DNA of 64,000 nt, taken from positions 12,773,872 to 12,837,871 of the forward strand of contig NC_087068.1 in the NCBI RefSeq assembly GCF_963678635.1, read 5' to 3'. Below the pieces are notes generated by a model. It saw nothing but the letters and a program-made list of their open reading frames with translations, did not search any database and was not told the DNA's origin. Origin of the DNA: Symsagittifera roscoffensis (lineage: Eukaryota; Xenacoelomorpha; Acoela; Convolutidae). Positions 12,668-24,101 of this stretch are shown one piece after another; positions within the stretch are counted from its first letter, which is position 1, and every line of letters begins with the position of its first letter. The position numbers were made by a program, and so were the translations under genes.

Positions 12668-13732
12668 ACTTCGCTAAAGCATGATGTTACTATGTAAGGT
12701 ATGAAGAACAAATCTGTTCAAATTTGTTCACCATATTAGTTTTCATTGCATTCTGTCAATGTTAAATTAATTTTTCAAAAATGAAATTGAAAGGTGGGGT
12801 GGGGGTACAAAATAGCCCAAAATTGAGACAATTTGTTTAACGACTGAACGAGGGGGTCGGAAACTGGAAAAGCGCCGTACTGCTCCCTGTTTAAGTTGGA
12901 GAGATTTAGTTTGGAGTTGACTTGTGCACTTTTTTCATCCCATACCTATGAGTTAGAGGTCACTATTTTGACGCAATTGTGGCTCTTTTCCAATTTCCCA
13001 CCCCTCTTGCAAAAGTAAAGCATAAAGTTGATTAAAAATTTATCATTCGTCAATTTGGATAAAAGAAAGGTTGAAAAAATTTCTTCACTTGTTCACGCTG
13101 ACATGTTATACTGCTGTTAAGAACATCAAAAGTCATTTTAAATAGGCTTTCGTATATTGAATTTGAGAAAATGTCAAGGGGGGACTGAAAATTTTAAGCA
13201 TTGGCCGCAATTTTAAGTCTTGGACTCAATTTTTCGACGCGTACCAGTAAAGTATAATAAAAAGTATCAAGTCACACAGCAAGTCTAGTCGTCTTAAAAT
13301 CTTGACAGCCTTGCACGCTAACTGCTTGTTCTGGCCAATCTATCAGTTTTTGTTCAAACACTTATTTAGGAATTATGAATATCATTTAGAACAGAATTTT
13401 AAGTTTCCGCTAAACATAGGCCTCTGAATTTTTTTTACTATTAGAAAGAAAAAAATAAGTTGAGTCATAATCTTAAAAAAATCTGGTTCTATCTTTGAGT
13501 TTATGATTTATTGCCATGAAGCGAATCTTTAAGCTACCAACCTACCAAAATTAGCGGTTCGCCTTCCCGCTCCCCCTATGAGATACATTTGTTGAACCTG
13601 TTTTTTTACTTCAATGGAGTAATTATAAATGATTTCCCTACTATTTTTGATATTTTTTCTACTCTGAAATTCACTTAAAAGGCTTGTAGCAGCGCATAGT
13701 CAGTGAAAATTCAGGAAAATTCAAGAGGTAAC

Positions 13733-13920
13733 GGGCATAAATAGAACGTTTTATTTCGCCCCTCTTAAGTTTAGTGGCTTATTTTGCCCACACACACACT
13801 CATTTGTCGATAACATCTTACGCACAAAAACCCTTATTAAATGTAGGGCGAAATGTCTGAGGGGTGAAATGTGCCACTAAATTTAAGAAGGGGAAATCTT
13901 AGAGAAGCAAAATATGCCAC
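13733..13920. repeat. Imperfect inverted repeat upstream of zinc-finger gene 1
   Basis: The left arm near 13733-13789 (cgcccctcttaagtttagtg) pairs with the right arm near 13862-13920 (ccactaaatttaagaagggg). Each arm is about 55 bp with several mismatches. The loop holds a CACACA run. The structure ends about 100 bp before the start codon of the first zinc-finger gene. It could be a worn fold-back element. Confidence 0.65.
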
Positions 13921-14027
13921 ATTCAGGTTGATTCCATTATTTATATTATTATGTTTCAAATAATAATTTCTTCAAACATGTGACACATCAATTTAGAACA
14001 TGTGTTTGTGTCTATTTCAGAAGTGCG

Positions 14028-14954
14028 ATGGAACTGCTTGAATCGCAATGGCAAAGAGTAGGAGAAAGAGATAATCACGAGGAGTTGCAAGTGAAACTGG
14101 AACCAGAAGATGAGGCAGAGGCCCTGGATTTGAGGTGCCTGGATAGCTTCTGGTCCCAATGCTCTAGGGTATCATCGCCCCAATCTGTACCACTCGCTCC
14201 CGCCCGAAAAGTAAGCTCACCTTTGGGATATTTTTTATCAAAACATTGCAAGAATTGCAGAGAAAAGATTGCAGAAATTTATAAAACGAGAAAATCACCA
14301 GGCCACTTTGTTTTTCTATCACTGATAGGTCATTTTCTGAGATTTTTTCATGCTTTCAGTTTACGGATATGTGTAGAAAAGTTGAAAAACTCGTTATTAT
14401 GTTTTGAAAATCCATCATTATTCCTTTTTGTGTAGATTCCAAAACATCAATTCAGTTCAGCATGCGAAGACGTTTTGGACGAAAACATCCTCGACCTCAG
14501 AAAAAAACCTGTGTTACCATCCCCTTTGAACTTAGCTGTCAACTACCTAGACCGATCCAACCTTGACCTTTCATGTCCAGACCTCACAATTAACCTATTC
14601 AGCCCCAGTTTCGGAAGCGAAGAAATTAGTCCCGAATTGTCCCCAGATAAATCGAAATCAGGTCCCACTTTCCCGAAATTCGGCAAAATGGTCGACGGTC
14701 GCAGAATTTGTCCAATGTGTCAAATGACATTTCGAAACAGCGACAAAGCAAGACGTCATTTTTTGTCCTTACATTCCGGAATGGGCCTGCAATGTGCAAT
14801 ATGCTGTGTAGTCATGACTCGAAGAGACAAGTTGAAAAATCATTTGATGAAGCAGCACTATTTAGCCCCAGACGTGGCCAAAATGTTCGCAGCTAATGCT
14901 AGTTTAATAGCAAAAGACAGCGACAGTGCTTTAAACAGTAAATACTTTAAATGA
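14028..14954 (+). CDS. Two-finger C2H2 protein, paralogue 1
   Basis: There are two coding exons, 14028-14210 (61 codons) and 14436-14954 (172 codons plus TGA). Donor gtaagc and acceptor tttttgtgtag give a phase-0 intron of 225 bp. The protein is 233 aa. Residues 1-61 are acidic and include VKLEPEDEAE, a SUMO-consensus-like site (psi-K-x-E). The middle contains LDLR, LNLA and LDLS motifs. The C-terminal half has two C2H2 fingers, C-PM-C-x12-H-x4-H and C-AI-C-x12-H-x4-H, introduced by FGKMVDGRRICP. Spacing is like the paired fingers of BTB zinc-finger transcription factors, but no BTB domain is present here. A DNA-binding nuclear role is inferred from the fingers only. An acceptor, tctatttcag, ends 7 nt before the ATG, so a spliced leader or non-coding exon probably precedes it. 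It shares intron position and finger order with the two paralogues downstream but is the most diverged. Confidence 0.85.
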
Positions 14955-15080
14955 GGTGCTTGCAGCTAAACTGATTATTTTCTGAAAGTTAATGTTTCAT
15001 TTTCTGTGGTTTTGGAATTTTCCAAATGTTGAATTAATTATAATTATATTTTTGTTCATAAATTTCGTATTGTATTAATT

Positions 15081-15790
15081 AGAAAATACACAAATCACAT
15101 TTTTAGCCAGCAATTTTGAGCTTAATATTTTTATAAACTGCAACATCTTTCCTTGCATAGTCCCCCAAGGGACTTTAGATTCGGCATTTTTCGAAGTCAA
15201 TTAAAAACATAATTTACCAGGCTGAATCAAATACCCCAAAGCCAAACATTACACTTTGAACACAATTTTTTCAAATTGTTAGTATTAGCAGTATCCACTT
15301 TTTCAAAGTATTCCTTGCTGCTTGAAATTAATATGCAACCATGTGTGTTTAGCTAGGCTCTGTCGCGTTGTGGTTGGTGTTCTAACTTTCGGAATAAATA
15401 TTTGGCAGTAGTACAGGGATCTTTCAAACTGTCAAATAAAGTTCTTTTGTTTTCTGAGTGATTCGTTAAATTTCGCTAGTACGTAAGAAGTGCAACTTCA
15501 TCTCTGTTGTTAGATTTTCCTCAAAATATATTCGACCTCAATTTCCGACAGTATTATGGTATCCATCCAATAGCTGATTGAAAATAAAAAAAGTTTGGTC
15601 TGGACATTACATTGTTTAAGTTATCCATATATGATGTTCCGAGCTCCGCTTTTTTCTTAGTTGACTTCGGAAGATTTTTTGCTATTCGTCATTTTTTAGC
15701 CCTGAATAACTAATGGAAATTTTTCAACGTGTTGGTTAAAAAAAACGTGATGGTCTAACTTTTTTGCGTTTTCAGACTAATTTACTTGAT
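15081..15790. repeat. Diverged tandem duplication, copy 1
   Basis: It starts agaaaatacacaaatcac and contains caggctgaatc and tcgctagta. The same ordered landmarks recur in the next copy at offsets of 711-740 bp. Confidence 0.8.
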
Positions 15791-15791
15791 T

Positions 15792-16540
15792 AGAAAATAC
15801 ACAAATCACAATTTCAGTCAGCAATATAAAGCTAAATTCTGCTTTTTAACTACAAAATGTTTTCTTTCCATAGCCGCGCACTGAACTTTAGAATCGGCAT
15901 TTTTCTCGTCATTTAAATAATAAAACACCAGGCTGAATCGAATACCCTTAAGTCAAACATTGCACTTCGAAGATAAAATTTTTTGAAATGGTAAGTGTAA
16001 GCTATAACCTCATTCTCAATGTATAATCCTTGCTACCTGAACTCATTATCCAAGCATGTGTGTTTAGGTAAGTTCTAAGGCGTCATGGTTAATATCCGAT
16101 TTATCATATTAAATATCTGGCAGTAGTTAGGGAATCAATTTTCTATCCCGCCAAAAATGCGCTTTTTTCAAGCTATCAAATATATGTTTTTTTCTGAGTG
16201 ATGTATTGTTTCTCGCTAGTATATATGAAGTGCAGCTTCATCTCTATGTAGTTAGTTTTTCATCAAATTATAGTTGTCCTCAGTTTACGAAAAAAATATT
16301 ATATCTATACAACAGCTCTTTAAGATTCAAAAAACAGTCTGTTTTTACATTGCTTAAGTTAACTGTATGAGTTGTTAAGATCTCCGATGTTTTTTTAGTT
16401 AGCTTTGGAAGCATTTGTGATTAATTGTCAATTTTTGATCAAACTAACTAACGGATAAATTTCTCTAAATTTTTCAACGTAATGGCCTAAAAAACTTGAT
16501 GGTCGAACGTTTTATTTTGCATTTTGATCTGCTTATTGAG
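15792..16540. repeat. Diverged tandem duplication, copy 2
   Basis: This repeats the landmarks of 15081-15790 in the same order, with many substitutions and small indels. Both copies end in a gatggtc(t/g)aac patch. Confidence 0.8.
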
Positions 16541-17690
16541 ATTTTGAAATCAGTTTGTTCTCAAAATTTTGTCCCTCCCTCAGCCTCAAAAAACGGAGAG
16601 TTTTTTGAGGCTGCATAAAAGTGCTCATTTCGTGGCTTCATTTTATTTTTTTTAAGTCTAGGCAATGTATTAGCATATGTTGTTGCTTTATTTTTGGCTA
16701 ATGTTAGTTCCTGTTTAAAGAAACAGATGTTATGAAAATGTAGAAAAAAGTTATAGCCTCAAACAAGCCCAATGACCTTCCTAATCATCAGGTCGGAGTT
16801 TTTGCTGGATTATTGGTGGCTAGTGTTAGTAAAATTACTAGCGGTCGTGGAGCAGGTTTCAAAGTTGATGTTTTTTCTCAACGTGTTATCTAATCTTTTC
16901 TTTAGTTCACTTTGTTTTGCCTGTTTAGAGCTCTTTTTTGCATTTTTGTCGCTTGTGTCTAAAAAGCATAGCTTCGCATCAGTGTAAATTTTTGTTGTAT
17001 CTGATTTTTGTTTAACATGGTGGTTGTGAAATTCGGTTGGATAAAATTTCGGTAATGTTTTCTCTTTTTATTTCATTCGGCTTAAAAGGGTTCAACTTAT
17101 ATCATATGACCTTAGTTGCATGATAGTGGGTCATTTGATGAGCGAATGTTTTTATGTTTTGATGTTTTAAGGGGGGTTTTAAAGAAATTTCCGAGTTTTT
17201 TTTAAAGAAAAACAGTTTTAGCTGCTCATGTCGGCATTAGAACCGCTTCGTATTTTCTGCTGAGATGCTAATTTAAAAGTGACAATTGCCTTAACTTGAA
17301 ATGTGTTTCTGAAACTGAATCATGCATAATACGTTGAGGCATAAATAGGTAACTTTTTTGACATTTTTTTGCCTCACTTTGTGTCGGTTAATTTTTCATT
17401 CTATGTTTGTGTTATGCAGCAAGTTATTTGTTTCTCCGCTTCGCCTCTATGTAGTTGAGAAAAAGCTATTAAATGGAATATTGTCATAATTGCAAGAAAC
17501 TGATAGCTCTTGCTATAACTAAGCCTATTTAGGAAAAAAGTATTGCTGCGATATATTATGATGACACAATGTATAGCCTCATCGGTCTGTCTTGTTACTG
17601 ACTGATCTACATACTAAATCACAAACTTTAATCACGATTTAACCTAAGTCGTTTAAAAAAGTAAAAATGTTTGCACTTTTTCAGCTTGTG

Positions 17691-17700
17691 GCTTTTTCAG
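17691..17700 (+). promoter_or_regulatory. Splice acceptor 13 nt before the start codon
   Basis: gctttttcag directly precedes the short leader attgttaattgaa and the ATG. Equivalent sites precede the other two paralogues at 14011-14020 and 19751-19763. It accepts either a spliced leader or an upstream non-coding exon. Confidence 0.6.
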
Positions 17701-17713
17701 ATTGTTAATTGAA

Positions 17714-18655
17714 ATGTCTGTGGTAGCAATTGCATTATCAATGGCAGAACATTGGCTTTCTATGGAAAGCCACAATGAAGTTTTCCTTTACTTGACGGAC
17801 GAGTTTCCCGTAAATTTGATTGGAACCATGATTATAAGGACGAAAATGGACGAGGATTTCGGTTTCATGAGTCCACTGAAACATGCAGCGAAAAGAAAAA
17901 TGAACAGAATTTTCACAACTCATCAGAATAATGTAAGTTTAGATCCAATGTGATTTTGAGTGTCAGTTGAAAATAATAGTTTTTAAGCTGCTCTTTCGGT
18001 AGTTAAGTCTTAAACAAAAACTGTTCCCAATAAAAACGACCAAGCTTCTGAGCTTGATTTCTAAACTCTTATAGCCTTGAAACATCTATTTCTTTCAGAA
18101 CCGAAAGTTATGCTTTAAAGCTAAGATTTTAGCTTTTTTAATCTCTTTTCTCGGCTTAAGTAAAATAATAATTAGAATATGCAATTACCTTAGTCAATCA
18201 AAATTGGGAGCTTACCAGCTAGAAGAATTCAAAATGTTAAGGGTCCCCTATTATCACGTATAATTTCACTAAAAGCTCTGTTTCTGCTCATTACAATTCT
18301 CAAAAAATGAATTATCTTTTCTGTTCAGGCACCGAAAGCTTCGCCTCAGGCCAACTCTGGATTTCCGAACATTCAGAGTCTAGTGCCCGTTAGAACTCAT
18401 CCTGGAAGTATTTTACCACAATTCGGGAAAATGTCAGATGGTAGACCAATTTGCCCAGTGTGTAAAGCTGATTTTTGTGACATCACAAGAGCTAGAAGAC
18501 ATTTCCAGTCAAAACACTTGGGAATCGTTGTAAGGTGTGAAATTTGTGGATGTGACCAAAGAAGAAAAGACGCGTTGCGTGATCATCTCGTGAAGAAACA
18601 TTCATTATCAGCAGATACTGCGAGAACAATTTCGAACAATGCGCAACAATTTTAA
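17714..18655 (+). CDS. Two-finger C2H2 protein, paralogue 2
   Basis: Coding exons are 17714-17932 (73 codons) and 18329-18655 (108 codons plus TAA). Donor gtaagt and acceptor ttttctgttcag give a phase-0 intron of 396 bp. The protein is 181 aa. The N-terminal exon contains the shared block VFLYLTDEFPVNLIGTM. Exon 2 opens with APKASP and leads through ILPQFGKMSDGRPICPVC into finger 1 (C-x2-C-x12-H-x4-H, ending FQSKH). Finger 2 is CEICGCDQRRKDALRDH followed by LVKKH. The tail is SLSADTARTISNNAQQF. The ATG at 17714 is chosen because the acceptor gctttttcag ends at 17700 and the frame upstream offers only TTG. Probable nuclear DNA-binding protein, inferred from the fingers. It is the closest relative of paralogue 3, with identical exon-2 length. 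A candidate polyadenylation signal AATAAA lies at 18882. Confidence 0.87.
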
Positions 18656-19433
18656 CTCAAATTTTCAGAAGTCCAAGCGATGAGAACTACCCACAAGAAG
18701 CGCCTCATTAAAATGTTTTTATCGGCGCTGAGCATTTTGCTTTTTATAAGCAAACGTAGTTTTTTGGTATCAATTTTTATGTTGATTATTTAATCGAATC
18801 TGTTGGGTGTTGTATGTTCAGATATAGTTTAGTGATCAAATTTTTTTAAATTGTATGGATTCGAGTTGTTGATTTATGTGAAATAAATGCACTTACTATC
18901 TAGCATTGGAGCATGTTCAGCGGCAAAAAAGGATAATGAAAATCTTTGTTTTTGCTAAAAATTTCTCGATACATGACTGAGTTGCGATGTGAAACAAGCT
19001 GTTGATCGTTTACCTGACTTGTTAGTGTGTCAATTGTAGTTTGTTTGTTTTAGACACTATTGTTTTTGGTGTTAGGAAAAGCTGACAGTCGATTAAATGA
19101 TGAATGCTGTTCCAAGACTGCAGAATTGAATCTATTTTTTGTTTGTTTGCATGCAGTTAAGCAAAAAATTGAAACCACTCTTGTGCAATAAACAAGCTAA
19201 GCTAAGGATCGAAATAAACTAACCTTTATCAGGGTCAAAATTTTGACTGCTTTATAAAGGAAAACAACGAATGTGATGTTTACTGCTCAATGCAAGCAAC
19301 ATCTTGTTATTTTCGAAAATTTTGTCTACCTTTTTTTTAGGTCAACCAATTTGATTTTTCAAGCTCTCCTAAATCACTGTTTTGTCTGTTTTTTGACGAA
19401 ACTGCGCCGCAGGCAAAATTTTGAAAAAGAGGC

Positions 19434-19527
19434 CCAAAAAGCGTTTTTAGGCACTTTTTGGAAAATGACCAAAAATTTTTGAAAAAAAAGGCTGAAAAAA
19501 GCGTTTTTAGGCACTTTTTGGAAAATG
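19434..19527. repeat. Tandem duplication, 60-bp offset
   Basis: gcgtttttaggcactttttg and its following ggaaaatg occur identically at 19441 and 19501. Confidence 0.95.
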
Positions 19528-19529
19528 TT

Positions 19530-19605
19530 GATCCCTTTGGGTCGGCAGGGGGTCGAATCCCTGAGGAAAGGCGTCCGTCTCCCCTCCGCCCCTGGTTGAG
19601 ACTGA
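19530..19605 (-). repeat. tRNA-like or SINE-like fragment
   Basis: On the minus strand the block reads ctcagggattcgaccccctg followed by ccgacccaaaggg. This resembles a T-arm with box B. A related block in the opposite orientation (cctcagggattcaacgccct, cgccaaccaaag) lies near 21410, 22470 and 24680. No full cloverleaf is visible. Confidence 0.45.
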
Positions 19606-19776
19606 TGATTTTTGGCTGATTGTTTTAAAGTTAACTAGATTGTTGTGTTTTGGAGATTTTATAGGTTTTTTCCTTGATCTCCGGCCTTTTTAGAAGTAAT
19701 CACGATAGTTTTGACCAAATGTATTCGAAACGATGGTTTTTTTCATCTTTCGATTGTTTTCAGATCTTAAATTGCA

Positions 19777-20788
19777 ATGTCTCTTGTAGAATTCTCAGTA
19801 ACCTTGGAGGAAAAATGTCTTGCGATGTTAAGCGACGATGAATTTTGCGTATACCTGACGAACGAGTTTCCCTCAAACTTGATTGGAACCATGAATCTCA
19901 AAACGAAAGTGGGCGGTGATTATCTTCCAGTCGTTCTAGAGAAAGTGGCGGTGAAAAGGAGGGTGAACAACACGAATAGCTCTCCTCGTCAGAATAAGGT
20001 ATGCTTGTTCTCAAACGCCCGTTTTAAATACGAAAATTTTAACTTTTTTTTGAATTTTTTAAATTCGTCAATTTTAACTTCTATTGAAGCTTTAGCATAC
20101 GAAATCAGTAGTTTAGCAGAGTCTATTTAATTGATTTTCTCTAGAGACTTCTCGGCGAAAAGACGATGCAAAATTTAGTTTTAATAATCATTGAATTTTA
20201 TTTAGAATGTTGAAAACAATGGAAAGATTGTACCATAAACTTGAAGTAAGCGGCGCGATAGATTAAACTTTGAAGCTTTTCGACATTTGTGGTATATGCA
20301 GCATACATTATTCCTTCAATTCGAAAGCTTCCCGTGATTTTTCTTCGTATGTACATCGAACTCTGAGGAATAAATAGATTTAACCATCGCTTCAAAAACG
20401 CTCGCTTATAAAAACATTTTCCTGAAAAAGATATCAGAATTAAATCGCTGCAATGTACTAGGTGCCGAAACCAAGTCCTGTGCCTGCTTCTAACTCTCGA
20501 AACAACCCGGCCTCTTTTGCCGTTGCAACTCAACTTGGAAGTATTATCCCACAGTTCGGTAAAATGTCAGACGGAAGACCAATTTGCCCAGTATGTAAAG
20601 CTGACTTTTCTGGCATCTCAAAAGCGAAAAGACACTTTCAGTCTAAGCATTCGGGAGTGGTATTCAAGTGTGAAATTTGTGGGTGTGATCAAAGTAGAAA
20701 AGATACGTTGCGTGATCATCTTGTGAAGAAACATTTATTGTCAGCGGATACTGCGAAAACCATTTCAAACAACGCGCAGCTTTTTTGA
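19777..20788 (+). CDS. Two-finger C2H2 protein, paralogue 3
   Basis: Coding exons are 19777-19998 (74 codons) and 20462-20788 (108 codons plus TGA). The donor is gtatgc and the acceptor is caatgtactag, which is pyrimidine-poor and the weakest of the family. The phase-0 intron is 463 bp. The protein is 182 aa. Exon 1 shares VYLTNEFPSNLIGTM with paralogue 2. Exon 2 begins VPKPSP, then IIPQFGKMSDGRPICPVC, finger 1 ending FQSKH, and finger 2 CEICGCDQSRKDTLRDH followed by LVKKH. The tail is LLSADTAKTISNNAQLF. Both fingers are C-x2-C-x12-H-x4-H and intact. The acceptor cgattgttttcag ends 13 nt before the ATG. The 3' half of exon 2 and its flank are duplicated at 23947 onward, so this gene borders an unstable region. 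Confidence 0.87.
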
Positions 20789-20826
20789 ACGTAATTTTCA
20801 GAAATTCCGAAAATTGCCTACCAGAA

Positions 20827-21870
20827 GGTTATGTATAGAGAATGCTTACAAGAAGCGTGGCGTTAAAGTTTGAGTCGGAGCTGTGTAGTCTTTATTCAAA
20901 GTTGCCGTAGTTTATCGGTAGTAAATTTTTGCTTACGTGATTGATCAATTTTGAAAGTTTGTTAATCGTTGTTGCTGTTATAGCTTTTATTGAAATAATC
21001 GGTCTGCCAGATATTGTTTAGTTTCTCACGTTTTTTTAATTTCAGTTCGAGTCTTTGAATTTTAGTGCTATTTGTTTTTCTCAGTGCTTGCTGTTTCTAC
21101 CATTAAAAAATGGTAAGGAAAATTTTATTCGGGTGTGTTTGAATTTTTTATAGTTTTTTTTGTTTTTCTTGTAATTTTTCTTCAAAAGACGTGTTTTTAA
21201 TTGGTTTTTTTTGCTGACTGTCGAATATGCCTTAGTTCTACTTTTTTGTTCAGATGTTTTAATCACACCACGGAGAAAAAAACGACCTTAATTTGAAAAT
21301 ATATATTTTTTTGTATTTTTTAAGACTAATCGGAATATTCCGAGCTACTTACACAGTAACCGACTATCCTTGTATCACGAGAGGATTTAGTGAGGGTGTA
21401 CGTTCCCCCCTCAGGGATTCAACGCCCTCGCCAACCAAAGAGTCCGCCCTTTGGTATTGTTTTATGACATCCGTTTTACGCCGACAAAACCTTAAGTTTT
21501 TCTAAGTGCACCCTGGTCGCCAAGATACTCTAATTTTGAAGGGGAGCGATTGCGCCAAAAACGCGGAATACACTGTAGTAGGTTGAATTTAGAAGCATCA
21601 TTCAAGCTATTTTCATGGAAAAACCTGTTTTTGAGAGCCTAAAAAACTATTGAGAGCCTCTTTTTGAGAGCCTGAAAAAATTCTTCTTGAACAAAATTTG
21701 AGAGTTTCACAGGGCTCAAAGTTGATGCTTATCTGGAAAATATTTTAAAAATACATTACGTTGATGCTTTGAAGCTTTGAAATAAAGAATTTTTTGTCAT
21801 TACCATATGTAGAAATTTATTTCATCACTATTGCTGGAAACTTTATGACAGGTTGATTTCAGATGCTCTA
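20827..21870. repeat. 3'-flank repeat of zinc-finger gene 3, copy A1
   Basis: The block starts aggttatgtatagagaatgc and ends ctttatgacaggttgatttc. It recurs as A2 (about 21883-22920) and B (about 24102-25135). From about 21600 it already shows the spacer motifs of the tRNA array (gcatcattcaagc, tttttgagagcct). Confidence 0.88.
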
Positions 21871-21882
21871 GGTTATGTTAGA

Positions 21883-22920
21883 TTCTCTAGGTTATGTACA
21901 GAGAATGCTTACAAGAAGCGTGGCTTTAAAGTTTGAGTCGGAGCTGTGTAGTCTTCATTCAAAAATGCCGTAGTTTATCGGTAGTAAATTTTTGCTTACT
22001 TGATTGATCAATTTTGAAAGTTTGGTAATCGTTGTTGCTGTTATAGCTTTTATTGAAATAATCGGTTTGCCAGATATTGTTTAGTTTCTCACGTTTTTTG
22101 AATTTCATTTCGAGTCTTTGAATTTTAGTGCGATTTTTTTTCTCAGTGCTTGCTGTTTCTACCATTAAAAATGGCAAGGAAAATTTTATTCGGGTGTGTT
22201 TGAATTTTTTATAGTTTTTTTTGTTTTTCTTGTAATTTTTCTTCAAAAGTTGTGTTTTTAATTTGCTTTTTTTGCTGACTGTCGAATATGCCTTAGTTAT
22301 ACTTGTTTATTCAGATGTTTTTATCACACCGCGGAGAAAAAAAACGATCTTAATTTGAAAATATATATTTTTTGTATTTTTAAGACTAATCGGAATATTC
22401 CGAGCTACTTTCACAGTAACCGACTATCGTTGTATCACGGGAGGATTTAGTGAGGATGTACTTTCCCCCCTCAGGGATTCAAAGCCCTCGCCAACCAAAG
22501 AGTCCGCCCTTTGGTATTGTTTTATGACATCCGTTTTACGCCGACAAAACCTTAAATTTTTCTAAGTGCACCCTGGTCGCCAAGATACTCTAAATTTAAA
22601 GGGGAGCGATTGCGCAAAAAACGCGGAATACACTGTAGTAGGTTGAATTTAGAAGCATCATTGAAGCTATTTTCATGGAAAAACCTGTTTTTGAGAGCCT
22701 AAAAAATATTGAGAGCCTGTTTTTGAGAGCCTGAAAAAATTCTTCTTGAACGAAATTTGAGAGTTTCACAGGGCTCAAAGTTGATGCTTATCTGGAAAAT
22801 ATTTTAAAAATACATTACGTCGATGCTTTGGAGCTTTGAAATAAACAATTTTTTGTCAATACCATATGTAGAAATTTATTTTATCACTATAGCTGGAAAC
22901 TTTATGACAGGTTGATTTCA
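21883..22920. repeat. 3'-flank repeat of zinc-finger gene 3, copy A2
   Basis: This is a direct repeat of 20827-21870 with few substitutions and single-base indels. The junction is marked by a doubled ctaggttatgt at about 21869-21897. Confidence 0.88.
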
Positions 22921-23946
22921 GATGCATCATTCTAGCCTTCTGCACGGGAAAAAACGATTTTTGGGAGCTTTAAAATTGTCACGCATCCTAAAAATTTTTC
23001 AAATAAGCTGGAACTAAGCTGGTCTTTAGAACAAAAATAGTTTGAAAGCTACGCCTCAGAAGGTACTCGAACCCTCAAAAATTTGTCAGCTACGCATCAA
23101 AAGGTACTCGAACCCTTGATCGTTGGATTAAAATTCCAACGCTCTACCGTTTGAGCAACCCGGGCTCAATGCTTAAGCTAGTCGTGAGTTTTTTTTCAAA
23201 AACATGAAGTCCGTACTTTGGAGCACTAAATTTAAGATTTTTTTGCTAATAGCGTTTGCAGAATCTACTGAATCTTAGTTCTACCGAATGAGCTAGTAGG
23301 GCTCAAAGGTTACGCTAGTCTTTCAAACCTTGTTTTTCGAATACATAGAGTTGATGCTTTGGAGCCTCAAATTGAAGAATAGTGTGTTCATAGCTTTTAC
23401 AGCATCCTCTGATTCTGAGATTCAGTTTTTCTTGCTCTTGTATAGGCTAAAATCATCAATCTTTCGGGTAAACCAAACGCGCTAGACACTTGCGCCACAC
23501 AACATGCGAACAGTACAGAAGATTGAGTTTAGACCAATCCTTCAAGCTGGTTTTCTTGAAAAAACTTGTTTTTGAGATCCTGAAAATAATTGAGCATCCT
23601 AAAAAACTGAAAATAACTGGCGTCTTGAGCAAAATTTGAGTGTTTAAAAGGAAAAAATTAGAAGTTTGTTGTCTTCGCCACACACGGGACTCGAATAACT
23701 GATCGTTGGATTGAAATTTCAACGCTCTATCGACTGAGCTAGCAACACTCAACAGTTAAGGTGGTCTTTCAACCCTTGTTTTCCAAATACATGAAGTCGA
23801 TGCTTTGGATTCTGAAAATAAAAATTACTGTGATCATAGCTTTTACAGAATCCTATGTTTCTGAGTTTCTTCGGTTTTCGCTCTTGGGCTAGCTTGAACC
23901 ACCAAACTTCCGGTTAACAGTCGAACGCAGTAGCCGATTTTGACAC
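22921..23946 (-). repeat. Degenerate edge of the tRNA array, copy A
   Basis: This edge block holds broken units: Lys-like at about 23093-23164 (TTT in the loop, acceptor stem lost), a Lys-like 5' fragment near 23278-23309, an Asn-like fragment near 23455-23505, a Lys-like unit near 23672-23750 (TTC anticodon), and an Asn-like unit from about 23880 cut off at 23946 by finger-gene sequence. T-arm sequence is doubled near 23060. None could fold as a normal tRNA. Confidence 0.75.
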
Positions 23947-24063
23947 GAAATTTGTGGGTGTGATCAAAGTAGAAAAGATACGTTGCGTGATCATCTTGTG
24001 AAGAACCATTCATTGTCAGCGGATACTGCGAAAACCATTTCAAACAACGCGCAGCTTTTTTGA
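23947..24063 (+). pseudogene. Truncated copy of zinc-finger paralogue 3 exon 2
   Basis: This 117-bp stretch matches 20672-20788 at a fixed offset of 3275 bp. I count two differences, one changing VKKH to VKNH. It starts inside finger 2 after the first cysteine and keeps the stop codon (24061-24063) and the 3' flank. The 5' side is fused directly to a tRNA-Asn-like repeat (gattttgacac). It has no start, no exon 1 and no complete finger. Confidence 0.93.
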
Positions 24064-24101
24064 ACGTAATTTTCAGAAATTCCGAAAATTGCCTACCAGA
24101 A

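Larger units (their letters stand above)
11787..14027. other. Intergenic region between divergent genes
   Basis: This lies between the minus-strand membrane gene start and the first zinc-finger gene. It should hold the promoters of both. I recognise no TATA element or other core motif with confidence. It contains three long G or C homopolymers and an inverted repeat. No coding exon is evident. Confidence 0.5.
14955..17700. other. Intergenic region between zinc-finger genes 1 and 2
   Basis: Downstream of gene 1 there are candidate AATAAA signals near 15393 and 15434. The region includes a diverged tandem duplication (15081-16540). The rest is AT-rich with no coding exon I can support. Confidence 0.5.
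18656..19776. other. 3' flank of zinc-finger gene 2 and intergenic sequence
   Basis: AT-rich sequence with AATAAA at 18882 and again near 19186. It contains a 60-bp-offset tandem repeat and a tRNA-like box B element near 19530-19600. No coding exon is seen. Confidence 0.5.

Noticed and set aside
16772-16987. 71-aa plus-strand hydrophobic frame
   Set aside because: Its composition reflects a T-rich stretch; no start context, splice sites or conserved copy.
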